Origin: an uncultured Pelagibacteraceae bacterium
GTDB lineage: Bacteria > Pseudomonadota > Alphaproteobacteria > Pelagibacterales > Pelagibacteraceae
DNA: 64,000 nt
Assembly (NCBI GenBank): GCA_902604565.1
Contig: CACKZF010000001.1
Span: 1 to 64,000, forward strand
Direction of reading: 5' to 3'
Of the stretch, positions 18,526 to 27,753 are shown in pieces. The position numbers and the translations under genes are program-made. A model generated the notes under the pieces. The model saw only the letters and a list, made by a program, of their open reading frames with translations. It was not told the DNA's origin and made no database searches. Within the stretch, counting starts at the first letter, position 1. Each line of letters starts with the position of its first letter.

Positions 18526-20043
18526 TTAAATATCTATATTTGATTTTCCTCTATTAATCAAAACCGTTTTACTTTGAGTAAAATGATTTATCATGCTATC
18601 AAAGGCGTACTCTTTTCCTAGCCCACTCATTTTTAAACCACCATATGAAACATTTGCTCTAGGCGCTACACATTGATTTACTTGGACAAAACCTGCCTCG
18701 ATTTCTTCAACAAACTGTAAAGCTCTAGATAAATTTTGTGTCCACAATACCGCTGATAATCCAAATGGTGTATCATTTGCACTGTTCATTACTTCATCAA
18801 ATGTTTTAAATGGTATTGCACAAGCAACAGGACCAAATATTTCTTCTTGACAAACTGGAGAGCTTACTGGAATACCTGACATCAATGTAGGTTCATAGAA
18901 GAAACCATTTTTATAATCACCACCTGTTTTTTGATTGCCACCATGCACAACATTGGTTGTAGAGTTTTTTTTGGCAATATCCATATAATGTAAAGTTCGT
19001 TTCAGTTGTTCTTCGGAAATAATTGCTCCAATGTCAGAACTTTCATCTAGGGCATTACCCATTTTTAATTTACTTAATTTTTCAGCAGCTCCACCCAGTA
19101 CTTGATCATAAATTTTTTCCTGAATATAAACTCTTGAACCAGCAGTACATGCTTGTCCTTGTCGAGTATATCTCATTCCATCAATAACCCCTTGAATTGC
19201 AATATCTAAATCTGCATCACTCATTATTATATTTGGATTTTTTCCTCCAAGCTCTAAAGTAACTGGACATAATTTAGGAGCTGCTTTTTGCGCTATAATC
19301 TTTCCTACAGTAAAAGATCCAGTAAACGTTACTTTTCTTACTTTTTCATGAGTTACCAGAGGTTCGCCACACTCTTCTCCATAGCCTGAAATTACATTTA
19401 AAACACCCGGAGGAAGTTCTTGTTGAAATATCTCCGAAAGTAGAAGAGCACAAAATGGAGCTTGCTCAGCTGTTTTTAAAACAACACTATTTCCTGCTAC
19501 AATAGCTGGAGCGATTTTTGCTACTGTTAAAAATAATGGCGCATTCCAAGGGACGATTGCACAAACAACCCCAATTGGATCTCTGGTGGTATAATGAATA
19601 CTATTTGGAATATTCGTTGGATAATTTTCTCCTTTTAACTCTCCAGACAAACCAGCAAACATATTTGTAAGTTCAATGGAAGCACCTGTTTCTGGTATAG
19701 CCTGTGTCCTTAAAGCATTACCTGTATCTAATGATAATAAAGTTTCAATTTCTGACTTTCTTTCCTCTAATCTTTTTGCTCCAGCAGCAACCATTTTTCC
19801 TCTTTCCCTTGCTGGTATTTTTTTCCATTTTTGAAAAGCTTTGTGTGCTGACTCAACTGCAATATTAACATCATCTTTATTACATTGAGGAGCAGAACCG
19901 ATATTGTCTCCTGTACTTGGATTTAATACTGGTATCTTATTATTTGTTTGAGCAGATATTAGTTTTCCATCAACCAAAATTTTATCCGTTAATCTTTTTG
20001 CATTATTAATTGCTTGTTCAATATTTTTTTCTAAGTTACTCAT
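18526..20043 (-). CDS. NAD(P)-dependent aldehyde dehydrogenase
   Basis: The 505-residue enzyme has the ALDH superfamily motifs in order: PWNAPLF, the cofactor site FTGSFTVGK, the general base Glu in ELGGKNPN (about 268), and the nucleophilic cysteine in GQACTAGSR (about 302). The C-terminal bridging region ends in SYGGLKMSGLGKEYA. It most resembles betaine-aldehyde or broad-range aldehyde dehydrogenases, not CoA-acylating MmsA. The first codons overlap the end of the upstream SDR gene by eight bases. Its role in the operon would be oxidation of an aldehyde to a carboxylic acid. Confidence 0.9.
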   Translation of the reverse strand: MSNLEKNIEQAINNAKRLTDKILVDGKLISAQTNNKIPVLNPSTGDNIGSAPQCNKDDVNIAVESAHKAFQKWKKIPARERGKMVAAGAKRLEERKSEIETLLSLDTGNALRTQAIPETGASIELTNMFAGLSGELKGENYPTNIPNSIHYTTRDPIGVVCAIVPWNAPLFLTVAKIAPAIVAGNSVVLKTAEQAPFCALLLSEIFQQELPPGVLNVISGYGEECGEPLVTHEKVRKVTFTGSFTVGKIIAQKAAPKLCPVTLELGGKNPNIIMSDADLDIAIQGVIDGMRYTRQGQACTAGSRVYIQEKIYDQVLGGAAEKLSKLKMGNALDESSDIGAIISEEQLKRTLHYMDIAKKNSTTNVVHGGNQKTGGDYKNGFFYEPTLMSGIPVSSPVCQEEIFGPVACAIPFKTFDEVMNSANDTPFGLSAVLWTQNLSRALQFVEEIEAGFVQVNQCVAPRANVSYGGLKMSGLGKEYAFDSMINHFTQSKTVLINRGKSNIDI

Positions 20044-20815
20044 TATCTAATTCTCCTCTTCTAACTTTAGAAGAGAGCCATCCACCATCTATTTTTATTT
20101 CAGAGCCATTTATGAAATCAGAATCATCGCTTGATAAAAATACTGCTGCTCCAACTATATCTTTTGGTTCTCCCCATCTACCTACTACAGTTTCTTTCCC
20201 CCAGGCTTCACCATGTTTTGGATCTTCAGCATATTTTTGATTAAATGATGTAGATATTAAACCTGGACAAATAGTATTTACGTTAATATTTTTTCCAGTC
20301 AGATCGACAGATAACGCTCTTGTTAAGCCTAAGACACCACTCTTTGCAGCTACATATCCTACCCTATCTGGTCTTCCCATAAAACTTGCTATCGACCCAA
20401 AGTTAATAATTTTACCTTTTCCATTTTTAATCATATGAGGAATTACAGCCTTACTAGCAAGGAAAGGTGCTGTGAGATTCACAGAAATCATATCATCCCA
20501 ATCTTGTTTTGTATGATCTAAAAGTTTCTTAACATGTCTAATTCCTGCATTGTTTATTAGAATATCAATTTTACCGTAGTGTTTGATAGTTTGATCCACC
20601 ATCTCGTTGATGCTCTTTTGATTTGAAACGTCAGTTTTTATAATTATTGCTTCACTGCCTGCCTCTATAATTTTTTTTTTAGCTTTTTCTGAATTTTCAA
20701 TATCTATTTCTGCGATAACTATCTTTGCACCTTCTTTTACAAGACCAAGACAAATTTCTTGCCCTATTCCTTTTCCTCCACCTGTAACTATTGCTACTCT
20801 ATCTTTAAGTTTCAT
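20036..20815 (-). CDS. Short-chain dehydrogenase/reductase (classical SDR)
   Basis: The 259-residue protein has the SDR cofactor motif VTGGGKGIGQEIC, the NNAG motif, the catalytic serine (NFGSIASFMG) and YxxxK in YVAAKSG. The end FINGSEIKIDGGW is typical. It probably interconverts an alcohol and a ketone with NAD(P). It overlaps the ALDH gene by eight bases and follows the FKBP-rhodanese gene by 17 bases. In the operon it may form the ketone that the Baeyer-Villiger enzyme oxidises. Confidence 0.9.
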   Translation of the reverse strand: MKLKDRVAIVTGGGKGIGQEICLGLVKEGAKIVIAEIDIENSEKAKKKIIEAGSEAIIIKTDVSNQKSINEMVDQTIKHYGKIDILINNAGIRHVKKLLDHTKQDWDDMISVNLTAPFLASKAVIPHMIKNGKGKIINFGSIASFMGRPDRVGYVAAKSGVLGLTRALSVDLTGKNINVNTICPGLISTSFNQKYAEDPKHGEAWGKETVVGRWGEPKDIVGAAVFLSSDDSDFINGSEIKIDGGWLSSKVRRGELDNE

Positions 20816-20832
20816 TTCCCAAATGATTGACG

Positions 20833-21576
20833 TTATTTTAAGAAGGAAACTAATGCTTTTTCCTCACTAATCCAAGCTTTAATTCCTCCATCAAGAACAT
20901 AAACGTTTTTAAAACCAAGATCTTCTGCAAAAGCATTGCCTAAAATTGATGCTGTTTCACCATCATGACTAACAAAAATAATTTCAATATTTTGAGACTC
21001 TGCTCCAGCTAAAGCTCTTACTCTATCCATAAGGTAAACATTAAATTTTCCATTTTTATCGAAAGCTGTTTCTTGAAACGACTCTTTAATTACACCAGTT
21101 TTAATCCATTGGTCTTCCGTTCTAATATCTAAAACTACTGCATTTTTTTTCAATAAATTGTTTAATTCATCAGATGTGATTAAATTATAATTTGGATCTA
21201 GAACATCAATAATCTTAAACTCAAAAATAAGATCGGAGTTTGGTGGTATTATATTTCCAGCGCCTGTTGCTCCATATGCTAGTTCAGCAGGTATTTTAAT
21301 TTTTCTGACAGTTCCTTTATTGGCTCCAACTATACCCATTTCAAAACCAGGTATAACTTCTTTCATGCCTATTTGAACAACTAAAGGTCTATCTTTACCA
21401 ACGTTGGTATCGAAAACTTTTCCATCAACAAAAGAACCTGTGTATTCAATTTGAACCCATGAGTGATTAATAATTTTTTTTCCTTCACCTGGCTTATCAA
21501 GAATAATTTCTATTTCTGCGGCAAAAACATTACAAATTAAAAAAAAATATATTATTAGAAATTTAATTTTATTCAT
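20833..21576 (-). CDS. Secreted FKBP-rhodanese fusion with an inactive-looking rhodanese site
   Basis: The 247-residue protein has a signal peptide (residues 1-19). An FKBP-type peptidyl-prolyl isomerase domain follows (about 22-127, with VFDTNVG, GFEMGIVGANKG and AYGATGAGNIIPPN). A rhodanese domain occupies about 132-247 (VLDIRTEDQW and YVLDGGIKAW). At the rhodanese catalytic loop, where CRxGxR is expected, it reads SHDGET: S203 replaces the Cys and T208 the Arg. Sulfur transfer is therefore unlikely. It probably acts in the periplasm as a folding factor or binding protein. The gene sits between the SDR and the BVMO gene with no gap to the latter. Confidence 0.88.
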   Translation of the reverse strand: MNKIKFLIIYFFLICNVFAAEIEIILDKPGEGKKIINHSWVQIEYTGSFVDGKVFDTNVGKDRPLVVQIGMKEVIPGFEMGIVGANKGTVRKIKIPAELAYGATGAGNIIPPNSDLIFEFKIIDVLDPNYNLITSDELNNLLKKNAVVLDIRTEDQWIKTGVIKESFQETAFDKNGKFNVYLMDRVRALAGAESQNIEIIFVSHDGETASILGNAFAEDLGFKNVYVLDGGIKAWISEEKALVSFLK

Positions 21577-23172
21577 TTAGATTATTTTTAATTCTTTATA
21601 ATTAGTCTTCTCAACTTTTAAACAAGCTTTTCTATATTTTGGCATTCCACCAGGATAAGGTAAAAAAGACTTCGACTTGCCAGGTATATTGTCGCCTTTA
21701 TACCACGAGCTTTTTGCTTTCATAAATAATGTTTTTTTAACTGAGCTCGTAATTTCTTTTTGCCATTTTTTTGCTGCTTCATTTGTACTTTCTATACTTT
21801 GTCTTTTATTATTTTCCAAAAACTTAATACATTTAGTAATCCATTCAACATGCTGTTCTATTTGTACTGGTACATTTGTTAATACTGAGGGACTTCCTGG
21901 ACCACTAACTATAAACATATTTGGAAAGTTAGGAACAAGAAGTCCTAAAAAACTTTTAGGCCCACTTTTCCAATATTTAGTCAATTTAATTCCCTTTTTT
22001 CCAGTTATATTTAATTTTTCAATTGAACCTGTCAAAGCATCAAAACCTGTTGCAAATATAATTTTATCTAGTTTGTATTCATTTTTTTTTGTCTTTATTC
22101 CTCTTTTGGTAATTTTTATTATTGGGTTTTCTTTTAAATTAACTAATTCCACATTTTTTTTATTAAACATCTCATAATAATTTGTATTTAAGGTTGGTCT
22201 TTTAGCAGTAAATGGGTGGTCAAAATTAGTAAGGATCTTTGCATACTCTCTATTATTAACTGTTGAGTATATTTTATTTTCAATAAATTTAACTGCTGTT
22301 TTATTTGCTTTGATGGTTTTTACTATGTCATTAAAAGTTGCTCTAAAGGATAAAGTTCCATAATGCCAAGATTTTTCATACATCTGATTTCTTCTTGCTT
22401 CGTTAAAATCAAATGCAGATTTTTTTGGAAATTCAAAAGGATGGCCGCCTGGTGTTCTTTTTAAAAAACTTCTTAATTTATTAAAATTTTTTTTATAGTT
22501 TTTAATGTTTGTATTTGATAATTTTCTATTTCTTGCTGGAATACTAAAATTCGGTGATCTTTGGAATAAAACTAATTTTTTTGCTTTTTTGGCAATTTCA
22601 GGTGCGATCTGTATCCCAGAAGAACCTGTTCCTACCTGTCCAACAATTTTATTTTTAAAATTAATATTTTTTTTGGGCCATCTTCCACTGTGATGTAGTT
22701 GACCTTTAAATTGGTTTATTCCTTTTATTGCAGGTAAATTAATTGAGGAAAGGGACCCAACTGCACAAATTAAATATTTTGCAAAATAAATTTTCTTATT
22801 GTTCGTTTTTATTTTCCATAAGTTTTCTTTTTCAAAATATTGTGTAGATATTACCTTTTGATTAAAAACTATGTTTTTTTTTAAATTAAATTCTTTTGAA
22901 AAATATTTGAGATATTTTAAAATTACTTTTTGTTTAGGATATCTTTCTTTCCAAGTCCAGTTTTTAAAAATTTTTTTTGAAAAAGTAAAACCATAGGTAA
23001 AACTCTCTGAGTCACATCTCGCCCCTGGGTATCTATTCCAGTACCATGTACCTCCTAGATCATCTCCTTCTTCTAGGACCAATGTGTTTAATTTTAATTT
23101 ATCTCTCAAACAATGAAGTTGATATAGCCCTGAAAATCCAGCACCTATAATTAATGCGTCTAAATATTTCAT
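21577..23172 (-). CDS. Type I Baeyer-Villiger flavin monooxygenase
   Basis: The 531-residue flavoprotein has an N-terminal FAD Rossmann motif GAGFSGLYQLHCL and a second one for NADPH (GQVGTGSSGIQIA). Between them is the exact Baeyer-Villiger fingerprint F-x-G-x3-H-x3-W-P (F155, H161, W165). Such enzymes insert oxygen next to a carbonyl, turning ketones into esters or lactones, as in cyclohexanone and phenylacetone monooxygenases. The protein is unusually lysine-rich. It is the first gene of the minus-strand operon, 80 bases from the divergent GMC oxidoreductase. The substrate is unknown. Confidence 0.92.
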   Translation of the reverse strand: MKYLDALIIGAGFSGLYQLHCLRDKLKLNTLVLEEGDDLGGTWYWNRYPGARCDSESFTYGFTFSKKIFKNWTWKERYPKQKVILKYLKYFSKEFNLKKNIVFNQKVISTQYFEKENLWKIKTNNKKIYFAKYLICAVGSLSSINLPAIKGINQFKGQLHHSGRWPKKNINFKNKIVGQVGTGSSGIQIAPEIAKKAKKLVLFQRSPNFSIPARNRKLSNTNIKNYKKNFNKLRSFLKRTPGGHPFEFPKKSAFDFNEARRNQMYEKSWHYGTLSFRATFNDIVKTIKANKTAVKFIENKIYSTVNNREYAKILTNFDHPFTAKRPTLNTNYYEMFNKKNVELVNLKENPIIKITKRGIKTKKNEYKLDKIIFATGFDALTGSIEKLNITGKKGIKLTKYWKSGPKSFLGLLVPNFPNMFIVSGPGSPSVLTNVPVQIEQHVEWITKCIKFLENNKRQSIESTNEAAKKWQKEITSSVKKTLFMKAKSSWYKGDNIPGKSKSFLPYPGGMPKYRKACLKVEKTNYKELKII

Positions 23173-23252
23173 ATATAACTACTCAATGTTATTATTTAAT
23201 TTATAAAGTATATGTTAAAAGATTTTTAAAAAAATTTAATTATAAAAATATT

Positions 23253-24854
23253 ATGCAAAACTTTGATTATGTTATTTTAGGTGCTGGATCTGCTGGCTGT
23301 GTACTAGCAAATAGATTAAGCGCTAATCCAAATCATAAAGTTTTATTGATCGAGGCTGGAAGTAGAGACACAAACCCTTGGATCCATATTCCAGGTGGAT
23401 ATTTTAAAACAATGTTGAACCCAAAAACGGATTGGTGTTTTCAGACGGAAAAAGAGGAGTTTTGTGATAATAGAGAAATGGTTTACCCAAGAGGTAAAAC
23501 TTTAGGTGGAAGTTCCTCAATAAATGGAATGCTTTATATTAGAGGTCAATCGAACGATTTTGATTATTGGAGACAGCTTGGTAACGTTGGTTGGTCATGG
23601 GAAGATGTGCTTCCCTATTTTAAAAAATCTGAAGATTTTCAATTTGGTGAAAATGAATTTCATGGATCTGGTGGTCCTTTGGCAGTTCAACAAATAAGAG
23701 GAACTTTTAAAGTGTGCGATCTATTTATGGATGCAGCAGAAGAATTTGGTCACAAAAGAACTGATGATTTTAATAATGGTGACAATGAAGGAATGGGTTA
23801 TTTTCCTTTTACCGTAAGAAATGGTCTAAGATGTAGTACTGCCGTAGGCTATCTAAATCCAGTTAAAAAAAGAAAAAATTTAAAAGTTGTTACGAATGCT
23901 CATGTTAAGAACATTGAGTTTGATAATAAAAAAGCAGACAAAGTGAATTATTGGATTGGTGAGAATGTAATTACTGTTAAAGCAAATAAAGAGGTAATTT
24001 TAAGTTCTGGGACTATAGGCTCACCTCATATTCTTCAAGCTTCAGGTATTGGTCCAGGTGAACTTTTAAAAAAAAATAATGTAAATGTAGTTAAAGATCA
24101 TCCTGGAGTAGGTATGAATTTAACAGATCATTTAATGTTAAGACCAGTTTATAAAGTTAAAAATTTAGAAAGCTTAAATGATATCTATTATAGTATGACT
24201 AAAAAGTTTATGACTGGACTTAAATATTTCTTATTTAGAAAAGGACCACTAACGGTCGGGGCTAGTTATTTATGTGGCTTTGTAAAAAGTGATGATCATT
24301 TAGCAACTCCTAATTTGCAATTCCATGTATCTCCAGCTAGCACAGATGTCTTAGGCAAAGGCTCCCTTCATAAATTTACAGCATTTACTCCTAGCATCAC
24401 AAATGTAAGACCAACTAGCAGAGGTTCAATTAAATTAAAATCATCAGATACAAGAGTATCTCCAGAAATTAAGATGAATTACTTATCTACAGACGAAGAC
24501 AGAGAAATTGCAGGTAAAGCATTAAAAATCACAAGAAATATTGTTATGAATTCAAAAGCTTATAAAGAGTATGAGCCTGAAGAATATAGGCCTGGAATTC
24601 ATATTACGGATAATGAGGAATTGGCAAAAGAGGCTGGAAAATTTTGTAGTACTATTTTTCATCCTGTGAGCACATGTAGAATGGGGACTGACGAAAATGC
24701 AGTTGTATCTGACCGATTAGTCGCTCATGGCTTAGAAAATTTAAGAATTGTTGATGCATCTGTCATGCCATCAATAACCTCAGGAAATACTAATGCACCT
24801 ACTATTATGATTGCTGAAAAAGCAGCAGATATGATAATAGAAGATGCTAGATGA
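23253..24854 (+). CDS. GMC family FAD oxidoreductase (choline/alcohol dehydrogenase-like)
   Basis: The chosen start at 23253 (MQNFDYVILGAGSAGC) places the FAD motif at the N-terminus; upstream codons in frame are implausible. The 533-residue protein has GMC signature 1 around GKTLGGSSSINGMLYIRG and signature 2 in GTIGSPHILQASGIG. The active-site histidine lies in FHPVSTCRM (about 470), followed by NTNAPTIMIAEKAAD. GMC enzymes oxidise alcohols such as choline. Choline dehydrogenase is possible, but the sequence cannot separate it from other alcohol dehydrogenases. It overlaps the TerC gene by four bases. Confidence 0.88.
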   Translation: MQNFDYVILGAGSAGCVLANRLSANPNHKVLLIEAGSRDTNPWIHIPGGYFKTMLNPKTDWCFQTEKEEFCDNREMVYPRGKTLGGSSSINGMLYIRGQSNDFDYWRQLGNVGWSWEDVLPYFKKSEDFQFGENEFHGSGGPLAVQQIRGTFKVCDLFMDAAEEFGHKRTDDFNNGDNEGMGYFPFTVRNGLRCSTAVGYLNPVKKRKNLKVVTNAHVKNIEFDNKKADKVNYWIGENVITVKANKEVILSSGTIGSPHILQASGIGPGELLKKNNVNVVKDHPGVGMNLTDHLMLRPVYKVKNLESLNDIYYSMTKKFMTGLKYFLFRKGPLTVGASYLCGFVKSDDHLATPNLQFHVSPASTDVLGKGSLHKFTAFTPSITNVRPTSRGSIKLKSSDTRVSPEIKMNYLSTDEDREIAGKALKITRNIVMNSKAYKEYEPEEYRPGIHITDNEELAKEAGKFCSTIFHPVSTCRMGTDENAVVSDRLVAHGLENLRIVDASVMPSITSGNTNAPTIMIAEKAADMIIEDAR

Positions 24855-25426
24855 CCGAAGAAATAACAATTTTTTTTCAAATAATCTTTATAGATTTAAT
24901 TTTAGCTGGAGATAATGCCATTATCATTGGAATGGTTGCCTCTAAGTTTCCACCAAAACAAAGAAAAAAAATTATTTTTTGGGGCATTGGCGGAGCAGTA
25001 ATACTAAGAATTTTATTAACACTTTTAACCGCTTATCTTTTACAAATCACAGGTTTAAGACTTATAGGTGGTCTGTTGCTTCTTTACATAGTTTATAAAC
25101 TTTATGTCGATGTAATTAAGAATTCAGGTGGTGGTGAGGAAAATATTAAAGTTGATAACTCATCAATGTTGAAAGCAATTTGGACCGTTTTGCTAGCTGA
25201 CTTTACGATGAGTTTAGACAATGTGCTCGGTGTTGCTGGTGCTGCCAAAGATCATTATTATCTATTAATATTTGGTCTTGTTTTATCTATTATTTTGATG
25301 GCTACAGCTGCAACATTAATTTCCAAATGGATAAAAGATTATAAATGGATAGCATGGGTTGGTTTATTTGCTATATTGTTTGTGGCAGTTGAACTAATTT
25401 ACACAGATTTAAAACTTTTTATTTAA
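24851..25426 (+). CDS. TerC/YjbE family integral membrane protein
   Basis: The 191-residue protein has about six membrane helices, with two related acidic motifs inside helices: LILAGDNAIIIGM near the start and ADFTMSLDNVLGVAG in the middle. These are hallmarks of TerC-family proteins, some of which export manganese or support metal loading of secreted proteins. It overlaps the GMC oxidoreductase gene by four bases and abuts the SDR gene. The link to its neighbours is not clear. No manganese riboswitch is possible here, because there is no upstream spacer. Confidence 0.88.
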   Translation: MTEEITIFFQIIFIDLILAGDNAIIIGMVASKFPPKQRKKIIFWGIGGAVILRILLTLLTAYLLQITGLRLIGGLLLLYIVYKLYVDVIKNSGGGEENIKVDNSSMLKAIWTVLLADFTMSLDNVLGVAGAAKDHYYLLIFGLVLSIILMATAATLISKWIKDYKWIAWVGLFAILFVAVELIYTDLKLFI

Positions 25427-26185
25427 ATGTATTTAAAAAAAATTAATCTTAAAAATAAGTATGCTCTTGTAACGGGGGCTGGTAAAGGCTTAGGTAGAGC
25501 TTGTTCTATTGCAATGGCTGAGGCTGGTGCAACAATAATAGGACTAAGCAGAACTTCCTCGGATTTAGATAAACTAGAAAAAGATATAAAAAAAGTAAAA
25601 AGTAAATTGATAAAAATAAACTGTGATGTAATGGATTACCAAGATTTAAGTAAAAAATTAAAAAAAATAAAAATAATAGATATTTTAGTAAACAATGCTG
25701 GGACTAATATTCCAGAACCGTTTGATAAAGTGAAACAAGAAAGTTTAAATTATTTAATAGATTTAAATTTAAGAGCTGCATTTAATGTTGCTCAAATAGT
25801 TGTAAAAAAGATGATAAAAAATAAGAAAAGAGGTGGATCCATTATAAATATGTCATCGCAACTTGGTCATGTAGGTATGTCTGGTAGAAACGTTTATAAT
25901 ATGACTAAATTTGGTATTGAAGGACTAACTAAAGGTATGGGTGTAGAGCTCGCCACAAAAAATATAAGAGTAAATACTGTAGCGCCAACCTTTGTTGAAA
26001 CGCCTATGGTGAAAAAATTTTTTAAAAATAAAGATTTTAAAAAATTAGCACTAGGAAATATTCCTATGGGTAAAGCCGCAAAAGAGAGTGACGTAGCAAC
26101 TGCAGTTTGTTTTTTAGCTTCAGATGCTGCAGCAATGATAACAGGAACATCTATAAAAATAGACGGTGGGTGGACTGCAAAATAA
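25427..26185 (+). CDS. Short-chain dehydrogenase/reductase
   Basis: The 252-residue protein has the classical SDR motifs: VTGAGKGLGRACS, NNAGTN, a catalytic serine in NMSSQLGHVG and YxxxK in YNMTKFG. It ends in MITGTSIKIDGGW. It starts directly after the TerC stop codon, and its stop overlaps the M23 peptidase start (TAATG). Oxidation of a sugar acid or alcohol (gluconate 5-dehydrogenase-like) is a reasonable guess, but the substrate is unknown. Confidence 0.88.
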   Translation: MYLKKINLKNKYALVTGAGKGLGRACSIAMAEAGATIIGLSRTSSDLDKLEKDIKKVKSKLIKINCDVMDYQDLSKKLKKIKIIDILVNNAGTNIPEPFDKVKQESLNYLIDLNLRAAFNVAQIVVKKMIKNKKRGGSIINMSSQLGHVGMSGRNVYNMTKFGIEGLTKGMGVELATKNIRVNTVAPTFVETPMVKKFFKNKDFKKLALGNIPMGKAAKESDVATAVCFLASDAAAMITGTSIKIDGGWTAK

Positions 26186-26973
26186 TGAAAAAAATATTGC
26201 TTATCATAGCAATTTTATTTCCAACAAACATTCTAGCGATTGAATTTACTGGTAAGTTTATTCAAGGACACTATATTTTAGGTAAAACTGATCCAAGTTC
26301 AAAAATTATAATTGATAAAAAAAAAATAAAAGTATCCAAAAATGGTTTCTTTGTATTTGGTATAGATAGAGATAGAAAATACGACATATTAATTACAAAA
26401 ATTTCAAATGGTAAAACTAAAAAAATTACTAAACGTGTATTTAAAAGAAAGTACAACATTCAAAGAATAGATGGATTACCTGAAAATAAAGTAACACCCC
26501 CAGAGTCTGTATACAAAAGAATAAAAAAAGAGAATGGAAAAATAGGTGAAGCAAGAGCCATAAATTCAGATTTAAATTATTTTAGCAATAAATTCATTAT
26601 GCCTGTTAAAGGAATAATTAGTGGAGTTTATGGAAGTCAAAGAATTCTAAATGGTAAACCAAGATGGCCTCACTATGGAATAGATATTGCTGCAAAAAAA
26701 GGAACGCCAATAAAGTCATCTGGAACTGGAGTTGTTACAATGGCTGAAAATGATCTTTATTATACTGGTGGAACAATCATAATGGATCACGGCCATGGCA
26801 TATCAACAATCTATTCACATTTAGAAAATGTAATGGTTGACGTTGGAGACTTAATAAAACAAGGTGATATAATTGGTACAGTAGGTTCTACTGGCAGATC
26901 AACAGGTCCTCATCTAGACTTTAGAGTTAATTGGTTTCAAACTAGACTTGATCCAATGACAGTTATTCAATAA
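26185..26973 (+). CDS. M23 family metallopeptidase (LytM-like), secreted
   Basis: The start at 26185 overlaps the SDR stop and gives a signal peptide (MKKILLIIAILFPTNILAI). Upstream in-frame codons belong to the overlapping gene. The 262-residue protein ends in an M23 domain with the first zinc motif HYGIDIA (H-x3-D) and the loop DHGHGISTIYSHL. The second motif reads GPHLDFRV, where most members have GPHLHF. Asp may replace His as a metal ligand, a variant I recall from other proteobacteria. It likely cleaves peptidoglycan cross-links in the periplasm. Confidence 0.88.
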   Translation: MKKILLIIAILFPTNILAIEFTGKFIQGHYILGKTDPSSKIIIDKKKIKVSKNGFFVFGIDRDRKYDILITKISNGKTKKITKRVFKRKYNIQRIDGLPENKVTPPESVYKRIKKENGKIGEARAINSDLNYFSNKFIMPVKGIISGVYGSQRILNGKPRWPHYGIDIAAKKGTPIKSSGTGVVTMAENDLYYTGGTIIMDHGHGISTIYSHLENVMVDVGDLIKQGDIIGTVGSTGRSTGPHLDFRVNWFQTRLDPMTVIQ

Positions 26974-26982
26974 TCTATTACT

Positions 26983-27753
26983 ATGAAAAATGATATCCAA
27001 TCAGTTTCAAAAAGACTAGTTAATGCCTACAACAAAAATAAATTAATCAATCCAATACCAGAGAAGTTTTGCAAAAATATTAAACTTGCACATAAATTAA
27101 GAATGTTATGTGAAAGTAAAATTAATGATAGCAAAATAGGGTTTAAAGCAGGTGGAACTATTTTTGCTCTGTTAAAAAAGTTAAAAGAAAAAGAACCTTT
27201 CCATTCAACCGTATTTCAAAAAAACCTTATTAAATCAGGAGGTAAAGTTAAGGTAAATAAATATGCTCTCGGTATTGAAGTAGAAGTTTATTACATAATT
27301 AAAAAATCCTTTTTTGGTTTCAAGGGTAGGCTAAATCCAAAAAATGTCACAAAATTTATAACCCATATGGGTACTTGTATTGAGGTAGTAGGTTTTAGAC
27401 AGAAGAAAAAAGGTATTAAGTTTTTAGGTGATTTATGCAGTGATTTTGGAGTGAATATTAAATTTATTACGGGACCAAAAAAGAAGTTTAAAAAATTAAA
27501 TTTAAATAATTTAAAAACAAATTTAAAAAATAATAAGGGTTTAAATATCAAAGGTAATACAAATACTGTTTATATAAACCCTCTTAATTCTTTAAAATTT
27601 GTCTTAAATAAAATTAGGAAAGAAAAAGTAAAATTAGAGAAAGATTTCTACGTGTTCACAGGCTCAACGGTAGGAGTTGTTCCAATAAAAAATAAGGGCG
27701 AATATATAGGCAAAGTTGATAAAATCGGATCAGTTAGAACCACTATCAATTAA
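26983..27753 (+). CDS. 2-keto-4-pentenoate hydratase-like protein (FAH fold)
   Basis: The 256-residue protein has the MhpD/hydratase-decarboxylase pattern: KIGFKAGGT, ALGIEVEVYY with the acidic metal ligands, CIEVVGFR, and the late motif FYVFTGSTVGVVPI. In meta-cleavage pathways such enzymes hydrate or decarboxylate unsaturated keto acids using Mg. The protein is very lysine-rich, in line with the AT-rich genome. Its stop overlaps the start of the M24 gene. A role in keto-acid breakdown fits its neighbours, but the substrate is unknown. Confidence 0.8.
   Translation: MKNDIQSVSKRLVNAYNKNKLINPIPEKFCKNIKLAHKLRMLCESKINDSKIGFKAGGTIFALLKKLKEKEPFHSTVFQKNLIKSGGKVKVNKYALGIEVEVYYIIKKSFFGFKGRLNPKNVTKFITHMGTCIEVVGFRQKKKGIKFLGDLCSDFGVNIKFITGPKKKFKKLNLNNLKTNLKNNKGLNIKGNTNTVYINPLNSLKFVLNKIRKEKVKLEKDFYVFTGSTVGVVPIKNKGEYIGKVDKIGSVRTTIN

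Noticed and set aside
21677-22177. A 166-codon plus-strand frame opposite the Baeyer-Villiger monooxygenase gene
   Set aside because: It is the antisense of a strongly supported gene. Its hydrophobic content reflects the lysine-rich sense strand read backwards.
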